64,000 bases of DNA from Aphis gossypii (lineage: Eukaryota; Arthropoda; Insecta; Hemiptera; Aphididae), in contig NC_065532.1 of NCBI RefSeq assembly GCF_020184175.1, positions 16,926,001 through 16,990,000 on the forward strand, in the 5' to 3' direction. Below the pieces are notes generated by a model. That model was not told the origin of the DNA. It worked only from the letters and a program-made list of their open reading frames with translations, and searched no databases. Positions 53,701 through 64,000 of the stretch are shown one piece after another. Numbering within the stretch: position 1 is the stretch's first letter; each line of letters opens with the position of its first letter. A program made the translations under genes and the position numbers.

Positions 53701-55062
53701 AGATATAGCAAAAAAAGTTAAGCACAAATAGGTAACATTCTTACTTTTGAGTTTTATATAATAAATCAGTTCGTTCTAATAGGTAATTAAAAGGTAAAAA
53801 CACAAAATCGGATCAGCTGAACTCAAATTTGATATGTTTTACACTAATAAAAAAAGAAGTGACAAATGCATGAGAGATTATGGATAGCATCTTTTTTAGA
53901 GTTCGCCTCAACCATATTTGTGTCCTATGTCTAACAAGTGCATAATTTAGTAAATTTACACTCAGCAGTTAACGTTTAGAATTTTTAGATTCGTTGATTT
54001 AAAAATTAGTGTGAATCTATTTATTTGTTACTCAATGATGAGAACATCCTTTGTGTTCTTACGTGAATTTTATAACAATGATTCAGTTTTTAAATGAATT
54101 AAATTAAATTTGTAAACAGTGATATTTCATATACGTAAAACTAGGTAAAAAAAAAATAGTTTTCGTAAAAAACCTCCATACGAACAGAGAGAATGTTTTT
54201 ACTATCAAATTCCGTTGTAGATCTGGTTTGTGGTAATTTTAAGCTATCAAAGCTATGGAACTACTAATCGTAAATGTACTACAATACATATATATTACGC
54301 ACTTGTAAGATGTGTGGGGGCGTAAATCTTAAATACAGTTGTTGCATCCTCTTATTATAGTGCATCACTACTATACTATATAGTTCTAATAACTTTCAAT
54401 TATTGGTCCCATTCACTTGTACTAGTGATGTTAACAGAAAAACAGTGTTTTTTGTTGTGTACCGACAGGAAACGGTGTTACGGTGTTGTGGCGGCGACAG
54501 CGGTTGCGGCGGCGACGGATGGCCCGGAAAATGCAAACAACAACGTCCGGCACGTTGGACGCGGAGGATGCTGCGTAGCGACTCGTCCGAACCTACTACC
54601 GATGACCACCGACCAAAGTACAGACGAGTGTCCGGACGGACGACATCGTCTATCGAATTGCCGGCGACCGCCGACGATAATGAGGACGACGACGAAGTTT
54701 ACAGTGGCCGAAGTCCCGGCCCCGACGCCGAGCTCGCCGACTGTTGGCGGCGGGCGATGACGGGACTGTCGGCGACCGGAAACACCGAGCGACGACACGA
54801 CAGCAGCTGCAGCAACAGTGCCGGAAGCAGTGGAGGAAACTGCGACGACAGTTCCGCCGCGTCCGGCCCGGCGCTCGATGCATCCGGCGACCGTGGACGG
54901 CGTCCGGTAAAAGTGCCGCCGGCGATAGCACTCAGCAACTGGACCGTGATCAGCAACAGTAGCCTCAGGGACGTGGACTGCGAAGATCTGCGCGACGAGC
55001 TCGTCGGTTACGCGACCGACGCTTCGGCGATGACAATCGTCGGCGAGACTACGTATTATTAA
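35484..55062 (+). CDS. PK2-R: Pyrokinin receptor (PK2-R type), class A GPCR, 5 coding exons
   Basis: Coding join 35484-35797, 38249-38465, 41228-41531, 44689-44924, 54469-55062; 1665 nt, 554 residues plus TAA. Seen: one N-glycosylation sequon NLT at residue 19; TM1 about 38-64 with GN at 58-59; TM2 about 75-97 with D87 (2.50); C115 at the top of TM3 and C195 in ECL2, the usual disulfide pair; ERY at 139-141; W167 in TM4; P225 in TM5; CWAPFH at 288-293 in TM6; NPILY at 341-345 in TM7; CC at 363-364, a possible palmitoylation site. The runs HPFMAQSMSKLSRA, YPYVFGE, VLTITAFTAERY, CWAPFHAQRLIAI and YISGVLYYVST match my knowledge of Drosophila PK2-R (CG8784/CG8795) better than CAPA receptor. Family role: plasma-membrane receptor for FXPRLamide peptides (pyrokinin/PBAN), usually Gq/Ca2+ coupled, acting in muscle, gland and feeding control. 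ERY instead of DRY is normal in this family. Which pyrokinin paralogue this is cannot be settled here. Confidence 0.93.
36000..36480. other. G+C-richer patch inside intron 1
   Basis: Stands out from the AT-rich intron (for example GTGGAAGCCGGAAGGCGGGA at 36091-36110 and AGTCGGCATCAAATCGGC at 36401). A 76-codon minus-strand frame covers part of it but has no recognisable domain. It could be a regulatory element, an exon of an antisense transcript or transposon debris; no evidence separates these. Confidence 0.3.
37440..37510. repeat. Mixed (TA)/(TG)/(CG) dinucleotide microsatellite
   Basis: An almost uninterrupted alternating pyrimidine/purine run: TATATA, then GTGTGCGTGTGTGT, then CGCGCGCGCG, then TGCGTGTGTGTATGTGTGTG. 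Long alternating tracts with a CG core are the classic Z-DNA-prone sequence. It is strikingly G+C-rich against its surroundings. Confidence 0.9.
38249..38465 (+). CDS. PK2-R: PK2-R-like receptor coding exon 2 (TM3, ERY, TM4)
   Basis: Acceptor ATTTACAG ends at 38248; donor CCCAG|GTTAGT starts at 38466, phase 0. It finishes codon 105 and encodes residues 106-177: YPYVFGE before TM3, the ECL1/TM3 cysteine C115, TM3 with SANATVLTITAF, E139-R140-Y141, the ICL2 run AICHPFMAQSMSKLSRA and TM4 with W167 and P176. This is the most diagnostic exon: the ICL2 sequence is close to that of Drosophila PK2-R. The polypyrimidine tract before the acceptor is weak, but the reading frame and family alignment fix the boundary. 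Confidence 0.95.
38466..41227 (+). other. Receptor intron 2 (2762 bp)
   Basis: GTTAGT donor, CCGCAG acceptor, phase 0, between Q177 and A178 (end of TM4). AT-rich with no recognisable exon or element; the 60-codon minus frame at 40305-40487 is treated as chance. Confidence 0.9.
41228..41531 (+). CDS. PK2-R: PK2-R-like receptor coding exon 3 (ECL2, TM5, ICL3)
   Basis: Acceptor CTCCGCAG ends at 41227; donor CTCG|GTAGGT starts at 41532. Encodes residues 178-278 plus the first base of codon 279. It contains ECL2 with C195, TM5 about 209-236 with P225 and Y233, and a basic ICL3 (RLRRSDKLKRT) of moderate length with many Ser/Thr, ending in KVLKML at the start of TM6. A second GT at 41536 would break the conserved KML-VAVVV junction, so the first donor is preferred. 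A 90-residue open frame from 41251 in another phase is a shadow. Confidence 0.94.
41532..44688 (+). other. Receptor intron 3 (3157 bp)
   Basis: GTAGGT donor, TTTCAG acceptor, splits codon 279 after its first base, just inside TM6. It contains a (TA)n run at about 42694-42716 and otherwise plain AT-rich sequence. Confidence 0.9.
44689..44924 (+). CDS. PK2-R: PK2-R-like receptor coding exon 4 (TM6, ECL3, TM7)
   Basis: Acceptor ATTTTCAG ends at 44688; donor TTTAAG|GTATGT starts at 44925, phase 0. The split codon G+TT gives V279. Encodes residues 279-357: TM6 with the CWAPFH toggle motif (288-293), ECL3 of about 20 residues, TM7 with YISGVLYYVSTTINPILY and helix 8 (MSLKFRGAFK). All activation-related motifs are intact, so nothing suggests a pseudogene. 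Confidence 0.95.
45569..45876. mobile_element. 308 bp near-perfect fold-back (MITE-like) element
   Basis: Two arms of about 150 bp pair around a centre near 45722. The core arms 45611-45681 and 45764-45834 differ at about 4 of 71 positions. Pairing continues outward, more weakly, through AACAGC/GCTGTT to TATAGTTCA/TGAACTATG, and inward through GCTATTTAAGTTTCAATT. No coding sequence. Present on the sense strand of the receptor pre-mRNA, it would form a very long hairpin. Confidence 0.75.
46024..47444 (-). mobile_element. Dispersed AT-rich repeat, near full length, reversed (copy B)
   Basis: Reversed relative to copy A. It starts with the trailer end (GTCAAGTGATAACGCTCT), then GATTCTGAACGGAGATGATG (46121), a body with the same TTTATAAATA/CTCAAAAA landmarks, ACACACATATCATTGTAAAA, and ends CATTATCACTTCGTTCAGAATCT at 47441. 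The two inverted termini are clear. The 81-codon + frame at 47218-47463 lies within it and is a by-product. Confidence 0.7.
50429..50820 (+). repeat. Deleted copy of the repeat family (copy D)
   Basis: Left end AGATTCTGAATGGAACGATG, a diverged interior, then the trailer-like AAGGTACAATCGAAATCTAC and AGAGGAGAATTACTTACC matching copy C' at 32881-32925. The tandem body is absent. Confidence 0.45.
51372..52060 (-). mobile_element. Truncated reversed copy of the repeat family (copy E)
   Basis: CGATTCTGAACGGAGATGAA at 51480 and, at the far end, TCATTGTAAAATCAATACAT then CATCACTTCGTTAAAAATCT (to 52060). The body contains ATAACTCAAAAAAAGACAAA and CACTTTACCATCGGAAATTA as in copy B. A second TTCGTTCAGAATCT at 51993 sits between body and terminus, suggesting a small rearrangement. 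About half the body is missing. Confidence 0.6.
54469..55062 (+). CDS. PK2-R: PK2-R-like receptor coding exon 5 (cytoplasmic tail)
   Basis: Acceptor GTACCGACAG ends at 54468; in frame with exon 4 (AFK|ETVLRCC), stop TAA at 55060-55062. Encodes 197 residues (358-554). It begins with CC (363-364), then a Gly-rich and basic stretch, an acidic run (DDNEDDDE, about 430), Ser/Asn/Gly-rich low complexity and a C-terminus ending TTYY. No folded domain is recognisable; it looks intrinsically disordered with many possible phosphorylation sites. The tail is much longer than helix 8 needs. Base composition switches sharply to G+C-rich, unlike exons 1-4 and the introns. Five other open frames inside it on both strands result from this composition. 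The stretch from 54403 to 54468 is open in frame but lies before the acceptor. Confidence 0.9.
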   Translation, partial: ETVLRCCGGDSGCGGDGWPGKCKQQRPARWTRRMLRSDSSEPTTDDHRPKYRRVSGRTTSSIELPATADDNEDDDEVYSGRSPGPDAELADCWRRAMTGLSATGNTERRHDSSCSNSAGSSGGNCDDSSAASGPALDASGDRGRRPVKVPPAIALSNWTVISNSSLRDVDCEDLRDELVGYATDASAMTIVGETTYY

Positions 55063-56206
55063 GTGGCGATAGGATTTGTTCCCCGCAAGCGGAATATTAC
55101 GCGTACCGAGAGAACATTGTCATCTATTTGAACGGCTGATGGTTGTCGGGACGAGTGTGATATAATTTTGACCAAAAAGTTAATATTCCGTTTGGGCGAG
55201 TGAAATTGTTTTTACCTACGTATGAACGACACCTGTGATATAGGTACGAACTTGGTGATGCACGTGTAACTTTGTTTTATTAATTTCTCACTGTACATTA
55301 CTAGACAACAATATAATATTATTATACAATACCAATATCTTTTTTTAAGTTAGAGTTCATTATATTCATCGTGTATATATGTGATTTTATTTTTTCCGAT
55401 TGAAACTGTACATTTATTACATTATATACGGTATAAACAAATTAATTTACCCATATTATAATATGCCTATTCATACTGATTCACCCAAACGGTATTTATT
55501 ATGGAATAAGCACTCATCTAAACAGTATATTATGCAACTATTCGCCCATTTATAGGTTGCGTTTCGCGTTTTTGTGTGTGGGTATGTAATGACTCAAAAA
55601 CAAAAATAGTATCTATCTGATGCCAGTGTGAGTGTGATGTACCTGGTGATATATTTTTTTCATAACATCAGTCATCAGTAGGTTTTTCCCCTATATTGTT
55701 TATATAAACAAAATTACAATACTGAATACATCGTTCATGTCATTATAGTGTTGTAGCATCGTCATATTAATTAATAATTATTATAAAATATAATATATAC
55801 AATGCTATAATATTATGAAGAAACCGTTTTTTTTTTTTTTTTAATTATATTTTTATAAAATACATTGAGTATACCTTATATCCTTGTATAATCAATTATC
55901 ACATAACGTAAAGTCGGTTTCAGAGCTACTTATCGTACGTCAAACCAACTCTGAAAAATGTCTAATTAATAGATAATTGATAGACCATTGCATTCAAATT
56001 CAGACCCAATCATAATACAATAAAATATAAACGACACGATAGACGAAATGTAGCTTAATAGCAAAGTGTTTTAAACTAAGATGTTTTTGAAGAAAGAGGA
56101 AAATGTCTCCCTAGCCTTAGCCCTTAATTTAAATCCACCTCTATAAAACTTGTATTTTGTCTGTTATATACGCACTAAATTTTAAAACCAAACATCTACT
56201 AATAAA
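55063..56206 (+). other. PK2-R: Receptor 3' UTR (extent uncertain)
   Basis: Directly follows the TAA stop. The first canonical AATAAA signals noticed downstream are at 56019-56024 and 56201-56206, which would make a 3' UTR of about 1.0-1.2 kb. A shorter UTR using a variant signal cannot be excluded. The first 150 bp stay G+C-richer (CCCCGCAAGCGGAATATTAC), then composition returns to AT-rich. Confidence 0.4.
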
Positions 56207-59200
56207 ACACAGATTAACGTCGATCTTATGTAGAATCTTGCAGGGTTCAACGAAAAGTCAAAAGCAATCTACTAATATTTTGGATAAAAAAAAAAACGAC
56301 TTTCACAGTTTTCTTTCCGATTAGTTCGACACAGCTCACATATCTGCACTATTAAGAGGATACAACACACTCGCGTGAGACGTCTCTTCTGTTTTATACA
56401 AGTAAAACACTCGGGGACTGTCGAGGTAAAGTTATGACATAGCAATTTTATAGCTATGTATCATATATTTATAACTATTTATTTTTGTATGATATTAATT
56501 CAAGTTACACGTTTTAAGCGCGGCGACCAAAAAGAATTTGCATTCATTTTTATGCATAATAACAATAAGATATTACGTCTTACGGTTTTTCCTTGCGAAA
56601 TATTAGATGAGTAGGTACAACTGATTTTATATTAGAATATTAGAATGAATTTACCATTTATTAAACTTAAAAGTAAAAATTATAATAATATAATAATTTC
56701 TATAAAATGTTAGTACATAGATTTTTTACAATTTTCAACACAGATAATAATCTTTAAGTTCCATAATAAATCAATTAACTCTAATGTTATTTAATGTTAC
56801 TCCAGAACTAATAACATTACACTTATTATGCTAAACGCATGCGTTTTCTATGTTAATACGTTAGTAAGCAGTAGTAATAATTAATATAAAAAATTCAACT
56901 ATTTGACCGGATCTCAAGTTGAATTTTTGTCCAAGGTTTAATAGTTTTTCAGACTATAAATGCATTTTCATTTTGAAGTTTTATAAAATATCTTCTTCTC
57001 AAAATAGTAATTACTTAACAAATTAAATTATACTAAGCACTTGATACAAAACAGAATATAATATTAAACTTAAAAAGTTATAGGTACATAGTTTTTTTTT
57101 TTTTTATCTAATAAATCACTTTGTATTTTTACTATGTAATATCTTCAACATCAATATTAAATATATTTCTCATTAAATTTTCTCTACTTTTATAATCACC
57201 AATCACTCTAAATATTAATTAGAATAAATAACATCCCTTGGCCCACCGAGGAAAGTTCCGATATTCTGACAGTATAGTCCACTACTGTTGGTAAGACAGA
57301 GATCCAACACAATTGTGACATGCTCTTAAGTCATACATCTGAACTGACTTGACGATATTCATCATATATAATATAACTTATAAACAAGTTTGAATAATAC
57401 CTTTTATTGTACGGAACGTGATTGAATCTCAAGTATTTTTTACAGTGAATTGATGACAATATAGATCTCCGTACGATTGGATTACGTCTCGGTCTATACA
57501 CCCTCGAATAAGTCAACTTTTATATAATATATAAAATATACCTGCTGTATTGGGTATAGTAAGAATGTAGAAGGTTTCTTTATTCTCATTTCTCAGTGAA
57601 AAAGTTTCTTGGTGTTGACTATTTTCCACGTACCTATCTCATCCTTACATGTTGTCGAGGCATCTTTGCGCACTATTTTAAAACGGTTTAAGTCAGTTTT
57701 ATTTTTTATCAAGCGTTACGTGCGCAATTCATAATAACCCAAGATGCAATCTTCAAACAGTTTTTATAATAATATAAATTCATTATATATTATACATTAA
57801 ATTTTGGTTAAGTACGAACCAATTATCTAACATAATAATATCAATTTTACCAAAAAATAAAAAAAGTGTAAACATTTACATAGATTATATTTTAAATACA
57901 AACATAATAGCCCTCGATTGAAACGTTTCTCCTTCTTTTTAGCCAATATATCCAGGTACAATTACTCGAACAAAATAGTTTTCCATTCAAAAATATACAA
58001 AAACATACATACACCAAAAATCATAGTAGTGATCAAAAAAATAAAGTAAGACGTTAATATTATGTAAAAATAAGAATTTTTAAGCTAAGACTTATTTTCA
58101 CAGTTAATGTGAAAATAATTAAATAACATGTTTTGATTATATCACAACTGTATCATTCAAATTTTTACAATCAATAAATAATAATATAATATAATAACCT
58201 TACTATAAAGTATATTTTTTTTTTGTTATTTGTTTTAACTTAATAATTAGTTAATAATAAATTAACGATGAAAACAATATTTTTGATGTACCTACATAAT
58301 CATCAAACAATGAAAAAGAATATGTTTAATCTTCTTTTAGTCATATAATATTTAATGTTGCTATTGACAGCCCTGAGTCTGTATTAAATATGGGAAGGAA
58401 TATAATGTATTTACATAATCGGACGCAATTAGTATAATTATATAAATTTCATCAAACACAATTCGTATGAAAAAGGAATCATGAGATGCAAATCAGTTGC
58501 TGCGAAAATGTATACATCCACACTAAAGGCACAATGAAAAAAAAATCGATACCTATAGTAGGTAAGTAATTATAAATTTTCAAAGATTAATAACTTAAGA
58601 CCGGATTCTCGTGCAATTACATCTTTTTATGGAGTGTTCAAAATCCTACAGAAATAAGCTACAAATCCAAATCAAGAGATGTAAATTAATTTTATTTAGC
58701 ACATAATTGCACGTTTCAAGATTTTTTTTAATAAAAATGTACTAATTTATTAGTACTTTATAATACGAATATTTTTTTTCCATAATCTATACTATAATAT
58801 TCATCTATACTTTATCATTGCTATATTATTATGTTGTTATATGAAGTATTGGACTTTTATATCTAATTTAATAATTATGTATACATATATATATATCGAT
58901 ATAATACGATGTAATCTAAAAGATAATGACAATACTATTACGATTGTCGATTACATATATATATGCATACTACACACAGTAGTTGAGTAGTACAGTACTA
59001 TAGTCTATCCTTAGTATATAAACCGTAGTCAATTCGTGTTTTGTACAACAATTTTAAAGTTTGTACTTGATATTATATACATATTGTATACAGATACATA
59101 ATTTTATGGAAAAAAAACTTGGAAATGTATAAAATAATAAATTTTAATCAAATTTTTCAATTTTATATTTTAATATAATAGGTACCCTATATAGTTTGAA

Positions 59201-59856
59201 GTACCTACCTATAATTAACATTTTGTTTTTTGCACAAATTTTGTACATTTTAACATTTTAGTTGCTGCACGTCTTTTAGATGTTAACTTCATAAAAATCA
59301 AGTTTTTATTAATGACATATAAGCATAGCGAATTATTGGTTATTAGTAATCTGAATATTTCAACACAATATAGAAGCAATATTATCTGCTGGGTTCTCTC
59401 AGAGAGTTTTTCTTAATATCTTATTTTAATCATTTTATATAATGTTTTTAAAGTTACAAAAAATCACCAACATTTAAAAGCTAAGAACATACTCATTTTG
59501 TTCACTACCAAAAAAATCTCTCAAGGAAAACACAGATGATAATCTGTAAATTGTATACAATTTTTGTTTTCCGATAGTATGTTAGTTGAGTGGTTCTAAT
59601 TCTTGTAAAGTTTTTTTCGATATTCGAAATACAGGCATGAAACGTCCTTTTAAGATACGTATATTCATTATATATTGTGACATACGGTTTTTCATATATC
59701 TTAGTTATATATTATAGTAAGTATTGATTACCACCCATTTTAATATTTTATTCGTAAGTACCTATAATACAACGGTTATAGAAAATATGACATACCTAAT
59801 CAATTTTTGTCAATTGCACATGCGACGTAGTATAAATATGTCATCAATATTGTGCC
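56207..59856. other. AT-rich, no gene recognised
   Basis: Two less AT-rich spots have no recognisable coding content: 56310-56430 (with CACTCGCGTGAGACGTCTCT and AAACACTCGGGGACTGTCGA), which looks like a dispersed-repeat fragment, and 57230-57520 with a 61-codon minus frame of unknown nature. The rest is AT-rich. Confidence 0.45.
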
Positions 59857-59883
59857 AAACGATAAGGTTATACCTTATCGTTT
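59857..59883. repeat. Perfect 12-bp inverted repeat with 3-nt loop
   Basis: AAACGATAAGGT, loop TAT, ACCTTATCGTTT. The arms carry two GATAA words in opposite orientation, so the site could bind a GATA factor pair or simply be a short hairpin. No gene is adjacent. Confidence 0.7.
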
Positions 59884-62800
59884 TAAAGTGATTTACTATA
59901 TTCATTATTCATATCGTGAATCGTGACTACATTTTATTGGCTCTAATAAAAAAAAAGGATAACTAGCTACCTATTCATTTTTTATATAAGCATAAAAAAA
60001 TAATTTGACTCGATGACACATAGATAAGACTTCTAACTTCCATCGTGGTTTTAAACTAAAATAATAAAAACAACTAAATTAAATTCAGAATAATTCTGTA
60101 ATCATTACAATTAGGTACTTAATTTTATTGTAATTTTGTATTTACTTACTTTTAATATGCTATCTATTTAATACGTAATAATATATGATGTTGTATACAG
60201 TACACATCAAGTCATGATTGCTCTCTATTTGATATTTTATTTTTAGTACACATTTTACGCTATAGAGGGTATCATCAAAATATTTAAAATATAACATGCT
60301 TTTATACATATTAAATGAAAGTAATAAATTTAAATTGAAAATAAAAAAAAATTGTATGTAAAATTCATATTTTCTATAAAGTCCTTGAAAGTTGTATTAA
60401 AGTTTCAAACCATTTTATCATAAGCATAATGCCATAAAAAATAAATTTAAGAACTTCTATTCAGATTTTGTATACTTTCGTAATCTAATCGACAAGAATA
60501 TTTAACATTTTTAGACGTGATCTTAAATTCCTATGTTTTAAATAAGCATAAAAATTGTTATACTTAACTAGGGCCCAGATTTCAATGTTAAGTGCATCTT
60601 TTTCAGTTGATCTTAGACAATCCTTTCCATGTACATAATTTGTTTCGTACGTATATAATGAGTGCTTAAAAGCTGAAAATTTTATTTTGCATTTGTTTTA
60701 GTCATTTTATTAGTTTTAATGCATATTTTTATGCATATTTAATTGTTCATTATTTACACAAATTTAACCTATTGAAAATATTATCTAAAAATTATTTTCT
60801 TGATATTTAAGTTGATTTCGTTTAATAAGTTTATCGGGTTTTTCATTACGTATTGTCGATCATTTGATTCGTTTCGAGTCAATTTTTATCTTATCTTTAT
60901 GATTGACGGTGGGAAGTTTTTTTCTAATAAAATAATAACTATACCTTATTTATAAATTATCAAATTGAATAAAAAAAATTAAAAGATATTTTATTGTTGG
61001 CTATTATTTTAGAACTTAGAATTTGGTTTTAAAGACATTTAAATCCAGGTTATGTTATACATAACATTGAACTCGTAAAAACCATTTACAATTATAATGC
61101 CATACAGATAATTAGCTATAAATATTTATTATTATTTATATTTGATATTTATTTTCTTATTTAGTTACAATATGCTTATGTATATGTAGAATTGTAGGAA
61201 CCTATATTGTATGTACAATCCATCGTAAATTATATTTAAATCCATTGCTATAAAATAAAAGGTTCTCCACATATGTACATCTAAATTCACTACTAATTCA
61301 AATTTTATGCAAAGTTTTTAGATGGAATTTTTTTATTATTATTTGCATAGTAGTTGAATTTACCACAGCTATTTAAAGATAATAAGTGTATTATTATTAA
61401 GAATAATGATACACCATGATGACTTTGCCTGCTCAAAGTTATTTAAATTTTAGACCTATACTCGGATAGATAAGATGCATAAATGATATATAACAGAAAC
61501 TCAGTTGAATGCGGTTAAATATGTATCTACCTTAAGACTTTAATGCGAAATAGTAATGTGGTAGCCAAGAAGCACGCATTATTACTATAGTCTTCGTTCT
61601 TCACGGTATTATCCGTGCATTTTCAAAGTAGGTTATCTATACGTAAAACCCTACGTGTATGACAATAATTTACTTTAAAAAATGTCCCATGAAGACCAAT
61701 AAATATCATCCTTAAGTATACTATCATATTTTAAAATACATTTTTACATCCACAAAAGTCTTATTCACATATCTCTTAAGCCTTAGACTAGGCATATACC
61801 TTTGACTAACTGGCAAAAATCATATATCCATACCATTTTCACTTATTATTAGTTTTAAAATATTATGTATATTTATTTTCTCAAAATATCTCATTTACTT
61901 ACCTTTTATATTTTCCTATAGCTAGTAGATGATAATCCTATCATGTGTTTTTAAAATTAAGTTGTATGTAATTATAATATATATTTATTTGCATGTTTGG
62001 AAAATCAAACAAATAACCAATACCAATTGCATTCTTTTAACGTTATTTTATTTAAAAATATGTCATCGTCAATAATAATAAAAATAAAAAAGGGGGAAAT
62101 AAATAAACATTTTTTTATACAGGATAGATATCAACAGTTCTGTATTCAAGTACTGGCTCAAGTTGGCAGTTCGTTAGTAATTTTTAAAGAAGTCGAAAAA
62201 TGGTAAAAAAAATATAAAATAATTATGCATAATTGTTATTATTTAACATTTATGTGATGTCTGGTTTTTTAAAATTATTTTATTATCTTTCATACATACT
62301 TCATTTTATCAGGACACCTTTATCATTCAATTTACAATTTTATTATGAATAAATATTCTAAGATATTGTAAAATTTATCGATAACAATATCAATTTATCC
62401 CTTAAATATATCGAAGACGATTACATTATTATAATTTGTAAATAATACGTCGATTCATTTCTGCAAAATAAAATAATATATTAATACAAAAACAAGGAAA
62501 ATAATCTCATATACATTTGAAGAATAATATGTACATTTAAATACTTTTTGAAAATGAGCAAAACTATTTAAATAAACTTGTAAAGTATGTGTACTTTATA
62601 TAATTTATATAAATATTATAATATATATATTAATATCTACGTACTTTCATTCAGCGCGTTTTCTACTTAAAAGTGAAATTACAAAAAGAAAATAAAATTT
62701 TTAGTTATAGTGAGATAGAATTATTTTAATGTTTTAGTAGATTATGATGAAAAAATATAGTAATTAAGTAAATATTTTAGCAGAAATATTTTTTTCAGTG

Positions 62801-63354
62801 TGAAAATTACAAGTAAAGGTATGGGTACTTAAATAGTTAAATCCTTAAGAAGCCAAATCACTAAATACCACCCAGGATATCGATGTACATCGTAATTGAG
62901 AAAATCATAGTAATAGATGTGTTGAATTTGATTCAATGATAAATCATTGCATGCAAATTATAAAAATGATTTTGAATGGTCACGAGATTATCACCCTATA
63001 TCAGGTACTAACTATATCATATTTATAATATTTGTATAAATAAAAAAAATATAAATTATAAATATGATAACATTTATTTTAAAAATATAAACTAAACGTG
63101 TCTCTATTGTCTTTATTGTCTTTATTTAATTGATATAAAAACATGTTACACAAGTGCTCAGATCCCCAGCTACGGAAAACTTATCCATAAACAATAGAAA
63201 TCCTTCTCTGGCTTCTCTGAATAACTAATATCGTAATAAGATTTCTCCGACCAAGTTACAAGTTTTAAGTACTCTTGAATAATATTTTTAAATTACAAAA
63301 AAAAATAACTAAAATTGTTATTCTTCATTTAAATATCCAATTTTATTTAAATTT
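59884..63354. other. AT-rich, no gene recognised
   Basis: No supported exon. The 69-codon + frame at 61997-62206 is composition-driven. A TTGTCTTTA direct repeat lies at about 63108-63126. Confidence 0.55.
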
Positions 63355-63730
63355 AATTTCAATTGTCTAAAAAAATAACTGTATGTTTATTTTATATATT
63401 GATTTTTGGTTACAGTAGTAGTTATAAAAAACCTTGTATTGAATTTTCAATATTTTTCGCCTAAAAAAATAATTGTTATTGACATTTATAAAAAATAAAA
63501 AATAATTGAAAATATCAACTGTCTATACATATCTAAAAAAAGAGTCAAAAGTCGAAAAGTTCCATCTGAATAAAATTTTCTGCTAGAAACCATCCCCAAA
63601 ATTAAAATTTGAGAGAAATATTTTCTCTATTATAAGTCGTGTATATACACTACCCATAAACAAAAACAAACATATAGATCATTTTAAAATTAGTATATTA
63701 ATTCACTCATTGCTCCACTCAGAATCTAAA
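63355..63730 (-). repeat. Truncated reversed copy of the repeat family (copy F)
   Basis: Body landmarks (AATTTTCAATATTTTTCGCC; AACTGTCTATACATATCTAA; AAACCATCCCCAAAATT, the reversed diverged counterpart of the GGGGGTGGTTTCCGATG block) end in CATTGCTCCACTCAGAATCT at about 63727. The trailer end is missing. Confidence 0.5.
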
Positions 63731-64000
63731 ATTATGTATTAACATCATACTATAGTATAATTAATATATAGGTATAATACAAATTCATAACAAAAAATTA
63801 ATTAAAATACAGGTAACGACATCATTTTAGCTTATAGTGTTTAAACTAAAACATCACAAAAACAATTGTTGACCTAAATTTCATTAAAACTGCCTAGTAT
63901 CAGTCTACATAATGTCAAGGGAAATTCAGTATAGATTAAAGTAAACTTTACTAATTTCAATACAAACTTATGAAGGTACAACACCAAATTAAATCGTTAA
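63731..64000. other. AT-rich window edge, nothing seen
   Basis: No coding sequence, repeat end or regulatory signal recognised in the last 270 bases. Confidence 0.5.

Larger units (their letters stand above)
44925..54468 (+). other. Receptor intron 4 (9544 bp)
   Basis: GTATGT donor, CCGACAG acceptor, phase 0, between K357 (helix 8) and the tail exon. It hosts a fold-back element (45569-45876) and repeat copies B, D and E. The rest (47445-50428 and 52061-54402) is AT-rich with no exon seen. A short tandem of TAAATACTAAAATAC-like units lies at 50263-50310. Confidence 0.88.

Noticed and set aside
54425..54962. Five further open frames on both strands within exon 5
   Set aside because: G+C-rich composition removes stop codons in all frames; only the frame continuous with exon 4 gives the receptor tail.
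1..64000. Bacterial symbiont origin, CRISPR arrays, tRNA or rRNA genes
   Set aside because: The only real gene has four spliceosomal introns, coding density is very low, and no regularly spaced repeat/spacer array or tRNA-like cloverleaf was noticed by eye; a tRNAscan run was not possible.

Overview
This is a very A+T-rich eukaryotic (insect) window holding one confidently identifiable protein-coding gene: a five-exon class A neuropeptide GPCR on the + strand, coding exons 35484-55062. Joined across GT-AG introns it encodes about 554 residues and matches the pyrokinin receptor 2 (PK2-R) / neuromedin-U receptor family. Spliceosomal introns, long intergenic AT tracts, frequent GTACCTAC-type strings and a dispersed repeat that starts with AGATTCTGAACGAAGTGATG point to an aphid nuclear genome. 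The aphid assignment rests on recollection of such repeats, not on a search. Bacterial (symbiont) origin is excluded by the introns and the low coding density. Layout: 1-35466 has no supportable protein-coding exon. Two patches stand out from the AT background, about 200-590 and 20990-21860. Both are G+C and CpG richer, both contain a good splice donor (GTAAGT at 589, GTAAGC at 21466), and they share the palindrome ACCGCGGT. They are the best candidates for promoters and non-coding first exons of the receptor, whose first coding exon starts directly after a splice acceptor and so needs an upstream exon. The rest of this half is AT-rich sequence with transposon debris: a 984 bp TTAA-flanked inverted-repeat element (11322-12305), a 164 bp pogo/mariner-type MITE (25932-26095), a C-rich repeat fragment (25600-25760) and a cluster of one repeat family (27953-33330). 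Receptor: exon 1 carries the N-terminus, TM1 and TM2; exon 2 TM3, ERY and TM4; exon 3 ECL2, TM5 and ICL3; exon 4 TM6 and TM7; exon 5 a 197-residue G+C-rich, low-complexity cytoplasmic tail. Introns are about 2.5, 2.8, 3.2 and 9.5 kb. Intron 1 contains a mixed CA/GC repeat and a small G+C-richer patch. Intron 4 contains an almost completely palindromic 308 bp fold-back element and three copies of the dispersed repeat. 55063-64000 holds the 3' UTR, then AT-rich sequence with no gene recognised, one perfect 12-bp hairpin and another truncated repeat copy near the right edge. No rRNA, tRNA, CRISPR or clear second gene was seen. I found no convincing undescribed biological system; the most interesting items are the long variable-looking receptor tail, the putative distal first exons and the repeat architecture.
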